Shown: positions 9,868-19,370 of the stretch, piece by piece
Position numbering within the stretch: the stretch's first letter is position 1
Layout: each line of letters begins with the position of its first letter
DNA from: Agapetus fuscipes
Taxonomy: Eukaryota; Arthropoda; Insecta; Trichoptera; Glossosomatidae
NCBI GenBank assembly: GCA_951799405.1
Contig: OX637363.1
Location: 3,658,001 to 3,722,000 of the forward strand
Direction of reading: 5' to 3'
DNA: 64,000 nt
Position numbers and translations under genes: made by a program
The notes under the pieces: generated by a model
Databases searched by the model: none
Told to the model about the DNA's origin: nothing
Seen by the model: the letters and a program-made list of their open reading frames with translations, nothing else

Positions 9868-11680
9868 AGTAATAAAGAAATCCTCATAGTAGCACTTACA
9901 CACGAGGACAATACAAGCCCCGCTTTCAAATTTCAAATTTAGTTGGATAACTGTAAAAACTATGGTAGTGACACTGTAAACAAGATGGTAATTCCATTAC
10001 CACAAACTCAGCAATGCTTTTTTGAATTCATTAAAATCAAGGTTAAATATATCAGCATGGACAGAGAGTACGGTATTGTAATATTTACAGGCTCTATAAT
10101 AAAAATCATTTTTCCTATAATTGGTGTTAGGGATGGGTAGATGAAACGTAGATTGAAGTCTCGTTCTACTTGGTATAGTGTAATAAAGACCTGATATCAA
10201 GTCTGGACAATCAATCACATTATTGACCAATTTATACAAAAACAATTGGTCAGCAATAATCCTCCTGAATTCAAGTGACTGCATTGAGTACTGAAAGTGA
10301 CCAAATCTGAAATTGATAAAAGACAAAAACTTAGACTGAATCCGTTCAACATTATTTATGTAAACTTTGCAATGGGGGTTCCAAATTATAGAAGCATATT
10401 CTAGCTGGCTTCTTACATAAGTGTTGTAAAGCAATATTAATGTTTTTATATTTTTAAAAGGTTTGGACACCCTCATTAAAAATCCCAGCATTTTGTAAGC
10501 TTTACTCACTATTTCTGAGATATGTCTATCAAACAATAGCTTAGAATCCAATAATATTCCGAGATCTTTAATAAATTGTTTTCTGGGTACGATTTCGTTT
10601 GACAGATTATAATGATAGTTTATAATGTGATGCTTACGTGTGAAAGATATACTAGTGCATTTATCAATGTTTAGGACGAGTGCATTTTTACGGCAATATT
10701 CAGAGAATCGATCAAGATCTGATTGCAGAAGTAAGCAATCATCTAGTGTTTTAATTGGCATGTAGATCTTACTGTCGTCAGCAAAGAGCAATGATTTAGA
10801 GTACATAAAACATTCTTAAATATCGTTTATAAATATGTTAAAAAGCAGTGGCCCAAGGATAGATCCCTGTGGGACGCCTGAAGTTACAGAGAACCAGTCT
10901 GATCTGTATCCCCCAATTGCTACAGCTTGAGATCTGTTATCTATGTATGAACTCAGCCATCGAAGAAGATCACCACTTATACCAATTGCTATTAATTTGT
11001 TTAATAAAATTTTATGGTTGACCTTATCAAAAGCCTTGCTGAAATCTGTGTAAATGGAATCAATTTGAACTCTCTTATCCATATTTTCTAGAAGATAATT
11101 TGTGTAGCACACCAAGTTGGTCACAGTAGATCTACCTGCTATGAAGCCATGTTGACACGTATTAAGTGAAGACTTGATAGCTTCTGATATTTGATCAAAG
11201 ATTATTTTTTCAAATATTTTCATAAAAGCAGATATCTTTGAGATTGGTCTATAGTTAATAACTTCTGATTTAGGACCCGATTTGTAAATCGGGGTAATAT
11301 AAGCTGACTTCCACGAAGTAGGGACTGAACCATTAATCAATGACCTCTCAAAAATCATTGTAAGTGGGATGGCTAATTGATTTGCACAGTTAATAATAAA
11401 AAAGGGTGGAATTTTATCTGGTCCAGCTCCTTTAGATGGATCAAGTTTTTTTATATAATTCAGAACTATATCAGAATTTAATTCAATGACACTGATCTGA
11501 CTATGAGAGTTTGAGATTATGGGACTAAAAGATTCATCTGATGGGCTGACATAAACAGATTTGAAGAATGAGGCAAATAAATTACATATATCCTTACCAT
11601 TTTCTGCGACAACATCATCAAGAGTTACCAATGCAGGGATAGAACGAAAGTTTTGCTTAGATTTTATATATGACCCTTAC
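9868..11680 (-). mobile_element. LINE Fam-F, 5'-truncated, one nonsense codon
   Basis: Minus-strand non-LTR element lacking its endonuclease and ORF1. It keeps all RT palm motifs and a 3' UTR of about 130 bp ending against a (TCTAA)n tract. A stop codon lies just upstream of the frame at about 11675, marking the truncation. Jockey-group affiliation is inferred from the motif spelling. Confidence 0.8.
9997..11677 (-). pseudogene. Reverse transcriptase of LINE Fam-F
   Basis: Reads in one frame from about 11675 to a stop at 9997, interrupted only by a TAA at 10816-10818. Order of motifs: [10 protein letters not shown] (RT 1 region), [38 protein letters not shown] (first catalytic Asp), [20 protein letters not shown], then the stop, then SLLFADDSKIY (catalytic Asp pair), and a long C-terminal domain ending KKALLSLW. 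Without the single nonsense codon between the polymerase motifs this would be a continuous RT of about 540 residues. Reverse transcription primed at nicked target DNA is the family's known activity; this copy is inactive as it stands. Confidence 0.85.
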
Positions 11681-11762
11681 TGTTTGGGCGGATTGTTAGG
11701 TAGGTTTGTTATGGGTAGCTGGCCATAAAGTCCTTTGTCCTTGTACCTATAATCTGACCTAT

Positions 11763-11824
11763 CCAATTATCCAATCACCAGTCTCCAGCTTCAGTACTTT
11801 TTCAAACGCGGTAGTGCACAGACT
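11763..11824 (+). promoter_or_regulatory. Candidate TATA-less core promoter (CCAAT, Inr, DPE-like)
   Basis: Two CCAAT boxes (11763-11767 and 11771-11775) precede an arthropod initiator TCAGT (11791-11795, A at +1 = 11793). At exactly +28 to +32 lies AGACT, which matches four of the five DPE positions. The next 130 bp is CpG-rich compared with its surroundings and leads to an ATG and a strong splice donor. Inference from motif spacing only. Confidence 0.4.
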
Positions 11825-11867
11825 TGTCACCATCGCAGTATTCATCGCGCGCGATAGAAGGAAAAAT

Positions 11868-12068
11868 ATGAAGAACGCGAGGAGTGCTCCGCGAAGAAAT
11901 CAACCATTGGAGATCAAGGTGAGTCCTGAATTAATTCCGTGATTCCTATTCCCTTGCTCCTCATGATTTCTCAAATCAGTGAAATAAGGTGGCGATTTTT
12001 AATAGATATTTATTTTGCAGAACTTTCTGACCGCACCCTGCAGACAAACGCCAGGAAAAGTCGTTTGA
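11868..12068 (+). CDS. Candidate host gene start: two small exons
   Basis: ATG at 11868 opens 17 codons (MKNARSAPRRNQPLEIK) ending exactly at a consensus donor, CAAG|GTGAGT (11918/11919). A 102-bp AT-rich intron ends TATTTTGCAG (12020). The frame continues in phase 0 for 15 codons to TGA at 12066. The 5' leader from +1 is CpG-rich. No domain is recognisable and the product would be only 32 residues, so it may be the first coding exons of a gene spliced differently, or a non-coding RNA. It lies clear of any recognised repeat, which is rare in this window. Confidence 0.35.
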
Positions 12069-12307
12069 TTTGATCGAGCTGTGTCCGCTATCGGGCGGAA
12101 AAGTACCCCAGTCATCGAATTTTTTCGGGTCGCAGACGACATCGCAGGAAAAAACACATCCAAATATACCAACATATGAGTAGGCCTTCTATCATAAAGA
12201 AATCACGAAAAAAAAACAACATCAATGCCCTTTGGTAGGTATGTGTATAACAATCTACGAAAATTTTAAATTTGAATATAAAAAAATGTAAATATGTATT
12301 AGGATAC

Positions 12308-12590
12308 GATATCGCGCGGATAAACATTGAGGTCAGCTGCATCAAGAAGCAGCTGCCTGGACATCCCTGCAAGAAGGCGCCGTCCTGTTTTTGGAGACAG
12401 GGCATTCAAGGCGGCCGCTCCAATAACTTGGAATGCTATTCCCCCCTCACTGAGGGAACTGGATTTGAAGAGACTGCTTAAAAGACGTCTCAAGACTCAC
12501 CCCTTCGTCCAATCATATGGACAAGCGCCTTTGCAGTGACACACTGTCATAAAAAGCGCTGTATAAATTTTGTATTAATAATAATAGGAT
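12308..12590 (+). pseudogene. L2/CR1-type LINE C-terminus with TAA-repeat tail
   Basis: About 70 codons (12327-12539) read FGDRAFKAAAPITWNAIP, PSLRELDLKRLLKRRLKTH: the C-terminal GDRAF..AAP..WN.LP...L..FK..LKTHLF signature of L2/CR1 LINEs. After the stop come about 30 bp and a (TAA)n tail. It is 5'-truncated to the last few percent of the element. 12069-12307 shows nothing recognisable. Confidence 0.8.
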
Positions 12591-12607
12591 GATTTGTTTG
12601 CGGAGCT

Positions 12608-12705
12608 TTTGTAAGTTCACGCTCACACTTGCTCCATGTATAAATACAAAACCAAACTTCACATGAACAAAAATCCTTGAAACTCCAACCTCAATTACCC
12701 TTTTT
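12608..12705 (-). mobile_element. Fam-R 3' unit, old degenerate fragment
   Basis: Only the central part is recognisable (TAAGTTCACGCTCACAC, AAACTTCACATGAACA), with many substitutions. Confidence 0.4.
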
Positions 12706-12707
12706 TT

Positions 12708-12968
12708 AATATAAAATAGATTTGTGAAGAGGAATGCAATTCACCCACCTATTTTGCCTGGCAAGGAACAGGAATTAATATCTTCAATTAGTAATTCATT
12801 ATTGTTTATTTTACTGAATTATTAGTTAATAATTACCCAATAACATCTGTTGAACCAGGGTCAAAGTTATGATCAAATGACCCAGGCGGGGATCGAACCA
12901 ACGTTGTTCTATTCCAAACACACTAGAAAGATCAGCTCACTTGTCCTCCTCGGCCATAGCACCGACAT
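12708..12968 (-). mobile_element. SINE S3, full-length reference copy
   Basis: In minus sense: head GTCGGTGCTATGGCCGAGG and B box GTTGGTTCGATCCCC, a class II-like (Leu/Ser-like) spacing, then GGTCATTTGA..ATAACTTTGACCCTGG, TTCAACAGATGTTATTGGG, an AT-rich palindromic middle, and CAAAATAGGTGGGTGAATTGC before an A/T-rich end. tRNA-derived head plus constant body identifies a third SINE family. Confidence 0.8.
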
Positions 12969-13431
12969 AACTTGAAACCGGGTTGGCGTTAGAAAGAGTG
13001 AACCAAGGTTTTACGGCATGGGGCTCAGTCTCATACCATCTTATAAGTCATGGAACAATTTATCGAAATGTAGCCTTAGCGTACATAAAAATTCTTAAAA
13101 TTACAATTAATTAAATTAAACGACATTAAATTGAAATTAAAGAAAGTATAAAAACAGTAAGTACCTACAAAAGGATGAATGCAGAGTTGCGTTCATGCCT
13201 GAAAGTAGTACATTATTATTTGCAGCTTAGATTATAACACAACAGGACAGAATTGGCACAGCGCCAAACAACAACCCTGCTCGCTGAATTCTGGAGGCGT
13301 GTTGCAGATAGCCGCTCCCAGCAGAACACATCACCAAATACATAACCCTGTACCGAGTATAAATGTTTACGTTAAAACTAGACCGTTAAGTTTCGAATAG
13401 GACATTGACCACGACAGTCCACGACAATGAG
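12969..13431. other. Mostly unassigned, with a short R-unit relic
   Basis: 13000-13060 resembles the 5' end of an R unit (GGTTTTACGGCATGGGGCTCAG, CATACCATCTTATAAG) in minus sense. The rest (13061-13431) shows no gene or repeat I recognise. Confidence 0.4.
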
Positions 13432-13998
13432 GACTGATGAAGAAAGTATAAGTTGCAAGAATAGATAGATGTCGTGGTAGAGGAAGACCGAGAAAGGTAC
13501 GGATGGACCAAATTTCCGAAATTGCGAATGAATGGAATATCCAGAGACATAATAAAAGGAGAGCTTGTATGAAGAAGGTTATGACTCTGGATGAAATGAA
13601 AGAAGTATGTAAGGACAGAAAGAAATGGCGGTTGATCTGTAATGCTGGCGGCTAGGGCTAGGGTTTCTCATGTTTTCCATTTTTTTGTAAATTTTAAATT
13701 AGAATTTCGTATTTGATTTTAATGTTTATCCATTTGCTTATGTCTAAAATGTTATTTGTTGTATATATACCTTGACTTATAGGTTAGTATGCGGCTGACC
13801 ACCCATGCTGTAAAAAATGTTTCACTTTGTCAATGTCACCCCTGTTTCAGGGATGGTCGGCAAGAGGGGCAGGGTGTCTGTCCATGTTCATTTGAGATTT
13901 GAGTTTTTGCGAACTCATACGTGTCTGCTTGTGAGAATGCATGTAATGTGAATCCCCAATGTTACATGTATTTGCAACTTAGTTTATATTAGATTAGG
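13432..13998 (+). mobile_element. Fam-R LINE 3' end, longest coding remnant
   Basis: 13432-13655 keeps about 70 codons of ORF2: CRGRGRPRKV, QISEIANEWNIQ, KRRACMKKVMTLDEMKEV, DRKKWRLICNAGG then TAG. The spacer and R unit (13769-13998) follow, ending in an imperfect GATTAG tail. It shows directly that the R unit belongs 3' of a LINE reading frame. No polymerase motifs remain. Confidence 0.8.
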
Positions 13999-14271
13999 AA
14001 GGCTGTCGAGCTCGGGATGATAAAAGTTTCAGAAAAAAAGTATTAAAATTTAATCAGTCTCTTAAATGGTGCATTTTGGTGTCCATACATATATGAGAGA
14101 ACACTTTGGCTGCGTTTAAACGTAGTCTTGTAGTTATTTAGTTTCACAGTGTGCGGGTGTGTGTATTGTTGGTTTTAAAATGCAATATGCGAAGTGTAAA
14201 GATAACCAAATGCGTTTTATATCAGACTTATAATATGTAAGTTGCAGTGAGAACACTAAGCAACGATCCGC

Positions 14272-14521
14272 ACTAATCTAAGTTGCAAATATATGCAACA
14301 TTGGGGATTCACATTACATGCATTCTAACAAGCAGACACGTACAAGTTTGCGCCGTTTGCGCATGCCGCATGTGAACCTAAAATATAAAAACCAAATCTC
14401 AAATGGGCATTCACCCTGCAACTCTTGCCGACATTTCCTGGAACATGGGTGACATTGACAGAGTGAACCATCTTCCACAGCATGGGTGGTCAGCCGCACA
14501 CCAACCTTTAAGTTAAGGAAT
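14272..14521 (-). mobile_element. Fam-R 3' unit, full length
   Basis: CACTAATCTAAGTTGCAAAT to CTTTAAGTTAAGGAA. The tail is reduced to a single TCTAA. Confidence 0.85.
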
Positions 14522-14587
14522 ATATACAACAAACAACAAACAAAAGCACTGAAGGCCGCGAAATAATTTCTTGTATCAGTTTTTATG

Positions 14588-14622
14588 AACAGTCCGCAGT
14601 CTAGTGGTTAACACTTCGGAGC
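14588..14622 (+). mobile_element. SINE S1 head fragment
   Basis: CAGTCCGCAGTCTAGTGG..ACACTTCGGA covers the A-box half of the tRNA-like head, then ends at an R unit. Confidence 0.6.
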
Positions 14623-14624
14623 AC

Positions 14625-14933
14625 TAAAATCCAAACCTCAAATGAATTGTATATACAAAGTGAGCGTAAAAGAAGAAAATGCACGAAAAAGGTGATGGAT
14701 ATGAATGAATTGAAAGAGGTATGTAAGGATAGGAAAAAATGGAGGCAGCTCTGCAGAGGCTCTGGCCACCCGTAGCGGAATGGCGACAGAGTTACAGTAC
14801 AGTTACAGTACAAAAATGAACATAGACCCTTCAACTTCTATCGACCATCCCTAAAACAGGGGTGACATTGGCAAAGTGAACCATTTTTTACAGTATGTGT
14901 GGTCAGCCTTATACCAAACTATAAGTCAAGGAA
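14625..14933 (-). mobile_element. Fam-R 3' unit split by a Fam-B insertion
   Basis: The minus-strand unit is broken at CTCAAATGAA | CATAG. AAATGAA is present on both sides (14640-14646 and 14814-14820), a clear 7-bp target duplication for the LINE between them. Confidence 0.8.
14647..14813 (+). mobile_element. LINE Fam-B 3' end with 11-bp repeat tail
   Basis: Encodes SERKRRKCTKKVMDMNELKE then KKWRQLCRGSGHP and a stop. After a short spacer come two copies of AGTTACAGTAC. With the 7-bp target duplication this is a complete 5'-truncated insertion of about 167 bp, defining the family's 3' end. Confidence 0.8.
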
Positions 14934-14951
14934 TTACTAGAAAGTATTTTC

Positions 14952-15024
14952 AAAAAACCAAAATCTTAAATCAACATAGACCATACAACTCTTGCAGCCT
15001 TTGACTGAAACAGGGGTGACATTC
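14952..15024 (-). mobile_element. Fam-R 3' unit fragment
   Basis: Central block only (ACTGAAACAGGGGTGACATT), directly abutting the RTE-type LINE fragment. Confidence 0.6.
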
Positions 15025-15041
15025 TTTCTCCTGTTTCAATT

Positions 15042-15535
15042 CTAGGATTGGTTTGCAGCAATATCTTTTACTCTTCTCCTCCATTCTTCCCTGTCTTTTG
15101 CGGCTTTTTTTAGGTCTGCATATGATGAGCAGCGCACGCCCACCAACAGGTCCTCCAGGTACTCTTGGCGTGGGCGTCCCCTAGAGTTGTTAGCGTTCCC
15201 CTCGGTCATCCCTCCATTATGGCATGCAAGAGACCTTCTTGTCGTATTATCTTGCACGCCTTTCGGACAAAGTCCTGAACAGGTGCCTTCCTCCTTCGAT
15301 TCTTTGCAGAACCTCCTCATTTGTGGTGTGGTCTCTCCAGGAAATTCCTAGAAGCCTTCTATATGACCACATCTCGAAAGCCTCTAGTCTTCGTTTATCT
15401 CTTTTGGATAGGCACCATGTCTCGCAGCCGTACATCAAGATACTCCATACGTATGTTTTGATGAGGAGTAGTCTCAGTTTCAGGTCTATGTTGTTTGATT
15501 CTATTATTTTGCTGTTATTTAGATGCTATTATTTT
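15042..15535 (-). pseudogene. RTE-type LINE RT C-terminal region, frameshifted
   Basis: Minus-strand translation reads LLLIKTYVWSILMYGCETWC, KRRLEAFEMWSYRRLLGISW, NEEVLQRIEG, then after a frameshift near 15250 SRGRPRQEYLEDLLV, DREEWRRRVKDIAANQS and a stop at 15042. YGCETW, AFEMW.YRR.L.ISW and GRPR.EYL..L are the thumb and C-terminal signature of RTE-like endonuclease-reverse transcriptases. The endonuclease and catalytic motifs are absent, and the piece is unrelated to Fam-R at sequence level. Confidence 0.8.
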
Positions 15536-15762
15536 TGGGTGACATTAAAAGTCACATAATATTCATTTTCATACCTGATGATAAGTACGGTTGAAATTTC
15601 AGTGGGAATTCGCGTGCGGTCAAATGCAACTGACGTTATTCTGTATTTACCACAAATTCTCTGGGAATTAGTGGATTGCCATTTTGAAATACGCGAATTT
15701 GTGAAATTCAAAATTAGTAATACTGAAAATACCAGTTTAAAAAATCATGAAAAAGAAATTTT

Positions 15763-15891
15763 AACCGATCAGCACTTTAGTGGTTAAAGCTTTGGGTACG
15801 TAAATGGAATTTCGTGGGTTCGAACCCCGGCAAAGCTCAAAAAATATATAATTTATGTTTTCAAACATGCTCTTCATTAATAATAATAATA

Positions 15892-15924
<33 letters not shown>

Positions 15925-16212
15925 CTAAGTTGCAAGGATATATTCATTCAAAGCTCTCAGATGTATGCCCACAAACAAACACGTGTAGTTCGCGCTTACA
16001 AATGCTGATTGTGTACTTACAAATAAAATTCAAACCTCAAATGAACATAAGCCCTGCAACTCTTGCCGACATTCCCTGAAACAGGGGTGACATTGGCAAA
16101 GTGAACCGTTTTTTACAGTATGGGTGGTCAGCCTCATACCAACCTATAAGTCAGGTTGAATAATTCATATACCTTTGCCAAAGACCGGTCACCAAAAGTC
16201 CATCCAGCAAAA
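15763..16212 (+). mobile_element. SINE S1, split by an R unit
   Basis: Head and half the body at 15763-15878 (B box GGTTCGAACCCC). The body resumes at 16154 (GTTGAATAATTCATA, AAAGACCGGTCACCAAA) and is lost after CCATCCAGC. Break point: GCTCTTC | GTTGAA. Confidence 0.75.
15878..16153 (-). mobile_element. Fam-R 3' unit with long TAA microsatellite
   Basis: Full unit at 15922-16153. Its tail side is a 45-bp (TAA)n run rather than GATTA repeats, showing slippage or a changed tail motif. Inserted in S1. Confidence 0.85.
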
Positions 16213-16429
16213 TACGTCATAATAAGCCGGTCCATCATCGAGTTTCACCTTTACAATCAACTGTTGAAATAAGGGAGGATGTGATTTTCGCCAAACGTTT
16301 GCATGCTTACGGAAATAAATGTATTTTAATAATATTTTTTAGTGTTGATCTGTTAACATTGTATTTTAATAAAATTAGATTTAAAAAAAAATCAAAGATT
16401 ATCAGATTTTGTAGGGTTTGTGTATTCAC

Positions 16430-16662
16430 ACAGTGAAAATTCATTTTAGTTCAAATAAAATTATTTTTTCTTAAACGTTGTTTAATTTTCACAACAATAT
16501 TTTATATCTCGATATTTATGTTTTATATAATTTTGATTTGACAAACATCACTCTTGATAATGACCTGAATATTGATGGTCGAAAGTGCTCGAGATATAAA
16601 ATATTGTTGTGAAAATTAAACTACGATTAAGAAAAAATAATTTTATTTCAAAGATTATCCAT
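16430..16662. repeat. Palindromic foldback with long spacer
   Basis: Arms AATAAAATTATTTTTTCTTAA..TTAATTTTCACAACAATATTTTATATCTCGA (16449-16512) and its complement (16590-16662) flank about 80 bp. The sequence upstream (TTAGTGTTGATCTGTTAAC) recurs at 50233 before the hammerhead foldback, so the two are related. Confidence 0.65.
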
Positions 16663-16814
16663 TATAGATGTTTAATTTCTGTCAATAAAATATGTTGTTA
16701 TTGTTAATGAATCTTAGACACTGACACAAGATTTTCGTAATTACGGCCTCCTCTTTTCAGTCTCTTGATGATAATTTTCTCAATTTCTAACAGTGCTATT
16801 CTTAGACATTTTGG

Positions 16815-17016
16815 TCGTCCGTTGAGCCCACGCTTTGACAAACTAATGATGCCTGGGCTGGAAGTCTCATCACCACGGTCATTCTAACCCACCGAATTTG
16901 GGTAATATTTGTATGAAGACTAATCAGCTGTTCACTTGCGGCCATTTTGGATTGACAGGTCTTCATACAAACGCATCATTAGTTTGTCAAAACGTGGGCT
17001 CAACGGACGACTAAAT
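16815..17016. mobile_element. Mite-B, copy 1, containing a Mite-A half
   Basis: Inverted termini GTCGTCCGTTGAGCCCACG and its complement at 16998-17016, continuing as TTTGACAAACTAATGATGC. The interior (16850-16980) is a Mite-A copy missing its right terminal repeat. Same composite at 39570. Confidence 0.75.
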
Positions 17017-17249
17017 TGCTTAAGAATAACACCGTAAGGATTTCACGTCACGATTTTAAAAGCCACTTATTGCAAAAGAGAAGCTTTTTTTTAAACAAAA
17101 ACATTTTATTTTTCCCTTGGAATTTTAATGTTTGATGGATTATTTTTTCTCTATCGGGCTACCTTCTGAAAGCTAGTTCTGAAAACCCTAGGCCACTGGG
17201 TGCTTTTTTTCAAAATTTATAAAAGAAAATCATAAAAGACATATTATTT

Positions 17250-17465
17250 TAAATTATAATTACGGTCGTTAGACATTTAAAAAAATGAAAAAAACGGATA
17301 TTAATGACCGTGCAAAAGAAAAAAACGATTTTATCTACGTTTCGTCGGAGTCATATCCGACGTCCTCTGGAGACGTGTGTCCTCTACAAAGATGACTCCG
17401 ACGAAACGTAGAGAAAATCGTTCTTCTCTTTTGCGCGGTCAGTTAAATCCGTTTTTTTCATTCTT
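17250..17465. mobile_element. Palindromic element with hammerhead-like arms
   Basis: Arms run from ACGGTCGTTAGACATTTAA (17262) and AAAACGATTTTATCTACG to their complements up to about 17465, around a 60-bp centre. The inner arm ends carry the sequence treated separately at 17335. 17017-17249 has no recognised feature. Confidence 0.65.
17335..17371 (-). ncRNA. Degenerate hammerhead ribozyme-like motif
   Basis: In minus sense: AGAGGA (core CUGANGA with one substitution, U to A), one spacer base, a perfect 6-bp stem GTCGGA/TCCGAC, then GAAAC and GTA. The layout matches the other hammerhead motifs here, but the core defect suggests it is inactive. Confidence 0.4.
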
Positions 17466-17489
17466 GAGACATAATATTTATAGTATTTA

Positions 17490-17653
17490 ATGGTCCATCC
17501 AGCCTTACAGCAACTGGGTTTTGCTTGAGTATTGTCGCTTTGTAGCGACGACCAAGCTCGTACACCTCTGCGGCACTACAACAAGTGTCATAGACCCCTA
17601 GAGTCTCAAGAATCTAGGGAGCCTCCCGCACAGGATTTCTTAAAAAAAAAACT
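17490..17653 (+). mobile_element. SINE S1, 5'-truncated, tail type b with poly-A
   Basis: From GGTCCATCCAGCC to CCCGCACAGGATTTCTT plus nine A. Its last 75 bp is the closest S1 match to the Fam-P 3' end (shared CACCTCTGCGGCAC, CATAGACCCC, AGCCTCCCGCACAGGATT). Confidence 0.85.
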
Positions 17654-17984
17654 TGGTTGTTTTTTTTCTTTTCACCTTGTAAATCCGAAAGAATTTTCCT
17701 TTCTCGGAATAAAATAGGATCGAGCGCGTTTCAAATGCCGCACATCAATATGAGCCTCTCCACACTCGCATATATCTCGGCCTCTAGCTGCCGATACCTC
17801 TTTACTTCAGCAATCAAATAACTTGAAACTTGCGAGGAACAGATCATTTGCACGAAAAAGCAATGCAAAGTTTTTGCGATGATGTATTGAGAGAGAGAAA
17901 AAGCTGCGCCGTAAGGAGAATTCCACGGAGACATGAAAAAAGTTGATATTTGAGTGTAAAAAAATAAAATAATTAAAATTCGGC
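17654..17984. other. Unassigned stretch
   Basis: No recognised element. Two open frames of 60-90 codons lack domains and splice context. Confidence 0.4.
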
Positions 17985-18271
17985 TGATTTATTTGGTGAG
18001 CGTCGTTTTTGTGTGTATCACACCTCAAGAGCCCTCTGCGAGCTTGTTCGTCGCTGTAGAAGGCGCCCATTCTCAAGCAAGACCCAGTAGTTGTAAGGTT
18101 GGATGTTCCTTTCAGTGACCGGTCTTTGGTAAAGGTTTATGAATTTTTCAACTCAGAGAAGAGCACATTCGAAATATAAATGGTATATTTTTTGTGCTCC
18201 GCCGGGATTCGAATCCACAAGCTTCCATTTATGAGTCCGAAGTGCTGCCACTGGACTACGGACTGGCCCAA
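17985..18271 (-). mobile_element. SINE S1, tail type a, with 5S-derived head
   Basis: Full body and tail a (in minus sense GAGGGCTCTTGAGGTGTGAT, ACACACAAAAACGACGCTC). The tRNA-like head ends at 18271 and is preceded in its own direction by a 5S-like unit (next entry). Confidence 0.85.
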
Positions 18272-18273
18272 GA

Positions 18274-18391
18274 TGCCAACGACACGCGTTGTACCTGAGC
18301 GGTAGCCCATCCAAGTACTATCCGCGCCCAATGTTGCTTAACTTCGGTGATCTATGGGAGCCGGTGCTTTCAACATGGTAACGTCGTTGAC
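18274..18391 (-). repeat. 5S rRNA-derived SINE head, copy 1
   Basis: The 118-bp minus-strand segment follows animal 5S rRNA from end to end: GTCAACGACGTTACCATG start, ATCACCGAAGTTAAGCAAC (5S A-box and intermediate-element region), GGGCGCGGATAGTACTTGG, ATGGGCTACCGC (C-box region), GTGTCGTTGGCAT end. It joins the S1 tRNA head through a 6-bp spacer (CTTGGG). Substitutions and the SINE context argue against a functional 5S gene. 5S-tRNA chimeric SINEs are known in vertebrates; here this is an inference from two copies with the same junction. Confidence 0.75.
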
Positions 18392-18723
18392 GTTGGCAAA
18401 GTGAACAATTTTCTACAGCATGGGTGGTCAGCCGCATACCAACCTATAATTTAAGGAACATACACAACAAATTGCATTTTAAAAATCAACAAATAATAAT
18501 AATTATGTAAGGACATCAAAAACTAAACATAAAACAAATTTTAATTTAAACAAACCCTAGCCGCCACCATTACAGATCAACCGCCATTTTTTTCTGTCCT
18601 TACATATTATTCTTCTTTAATTTTCCCCAGAGTCATAACCTTCTTCATACAGGCTCTCCTTTTATTATGGCTCTGGATATTCCATTCATTCGCAATTTCG
18701 GAAATATGGTTTGGTACCATTTT
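18389..18723 (-). mobile_element. Fam-R LINE 3' end, internally truncated unit
   Basis: Only the first 75 bp of the R unit (18389-18462) is kept; its tail is replaced by the 5S-S1 element. The spacer and the coding end follow: TAG at 18557-18559, then about 55 codons upstream including KKWRL and KKVMTL. Confidence 0.75.
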
Positions 18724-18724
18724 T

Positions 18725-19046
18725 TTTAAATAAATCCTGTGCGGGAGACTCCCTAGATTTCAGAGACTATGGGGATCTATGACACTTATTGTAGTGCCGC
18801 AGAGGTCTTGTTTAAGAGCTTGGTCGTCGCTACAAAGCGCCAATACTCACTCAAGACCCCGTTGCTGTAAGGCTGGATGAACCTTTAGTGACCGGTTTTT
18901 GATAAAGGTTTTATGATTTTTTCAACCCAGCGAAAAGCAAATTTGAAAGTGTAAATGGTATATTTTTTGTGCTCCGCCAGGATTCGACCCCACAAATTCC
19001 ATTTACGAGTCCGAAGTGCTGCCACTGGACTACGGACTGGTCGGCT
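18725..19046 (-). mobile_element. SINE S1, tail type b
   Basis: Complete head, body and tail b in minus sense, ending in an A-rich run (18725-18731). It abuts the Fam-R coding end. Confidence 0.85.
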
Positions 19047-19111
19047 AAATACGGCAATCTAAGATATTTTAATATTAACATAAAAAGAAGTCTTACATAT
19101 TGTCGTGTATG

Positions 19112-19370
19112 TTCCTTGACTTAAAGGTTGGTATGCGGCTGACCACCCATGCTGTAAAAATGGTTCACTTTGCCAATGTGCACCCTGTTTCAGGGAAGGA
19201 CGGCAAGAGTTGCAGGGTGTATGTCCATTTGAGATTTGGTTTTTATGTTGTAGGTTCACATGAGGCATGTGCAAGCGCGAAAATGTACGTGTCTGTTTGT
19301 GGAAATGCGTGTAATGTGAATCTCCAATGTAACATATCTTTGAAACTTAGATTAGATTAGATTGGATTGG
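19112..19370 (+). mobile_element. Fam-R 3' unit, full length
   Basis: TTCCTTGACTTAAAGG to TTAGATTAGATTAGATTGG. 19371-19781 holds nothing recognised. Confidence 0.85.

Noticed and set aside
18274..18391. A genuine 5S rRNA gene (also 37659-37776)
   Set aside because: Several substitutions in conserved positions, no T-run terminator directly after the unit, no tandem spacer, and in both cases the unit is fused to an S1 SINE.
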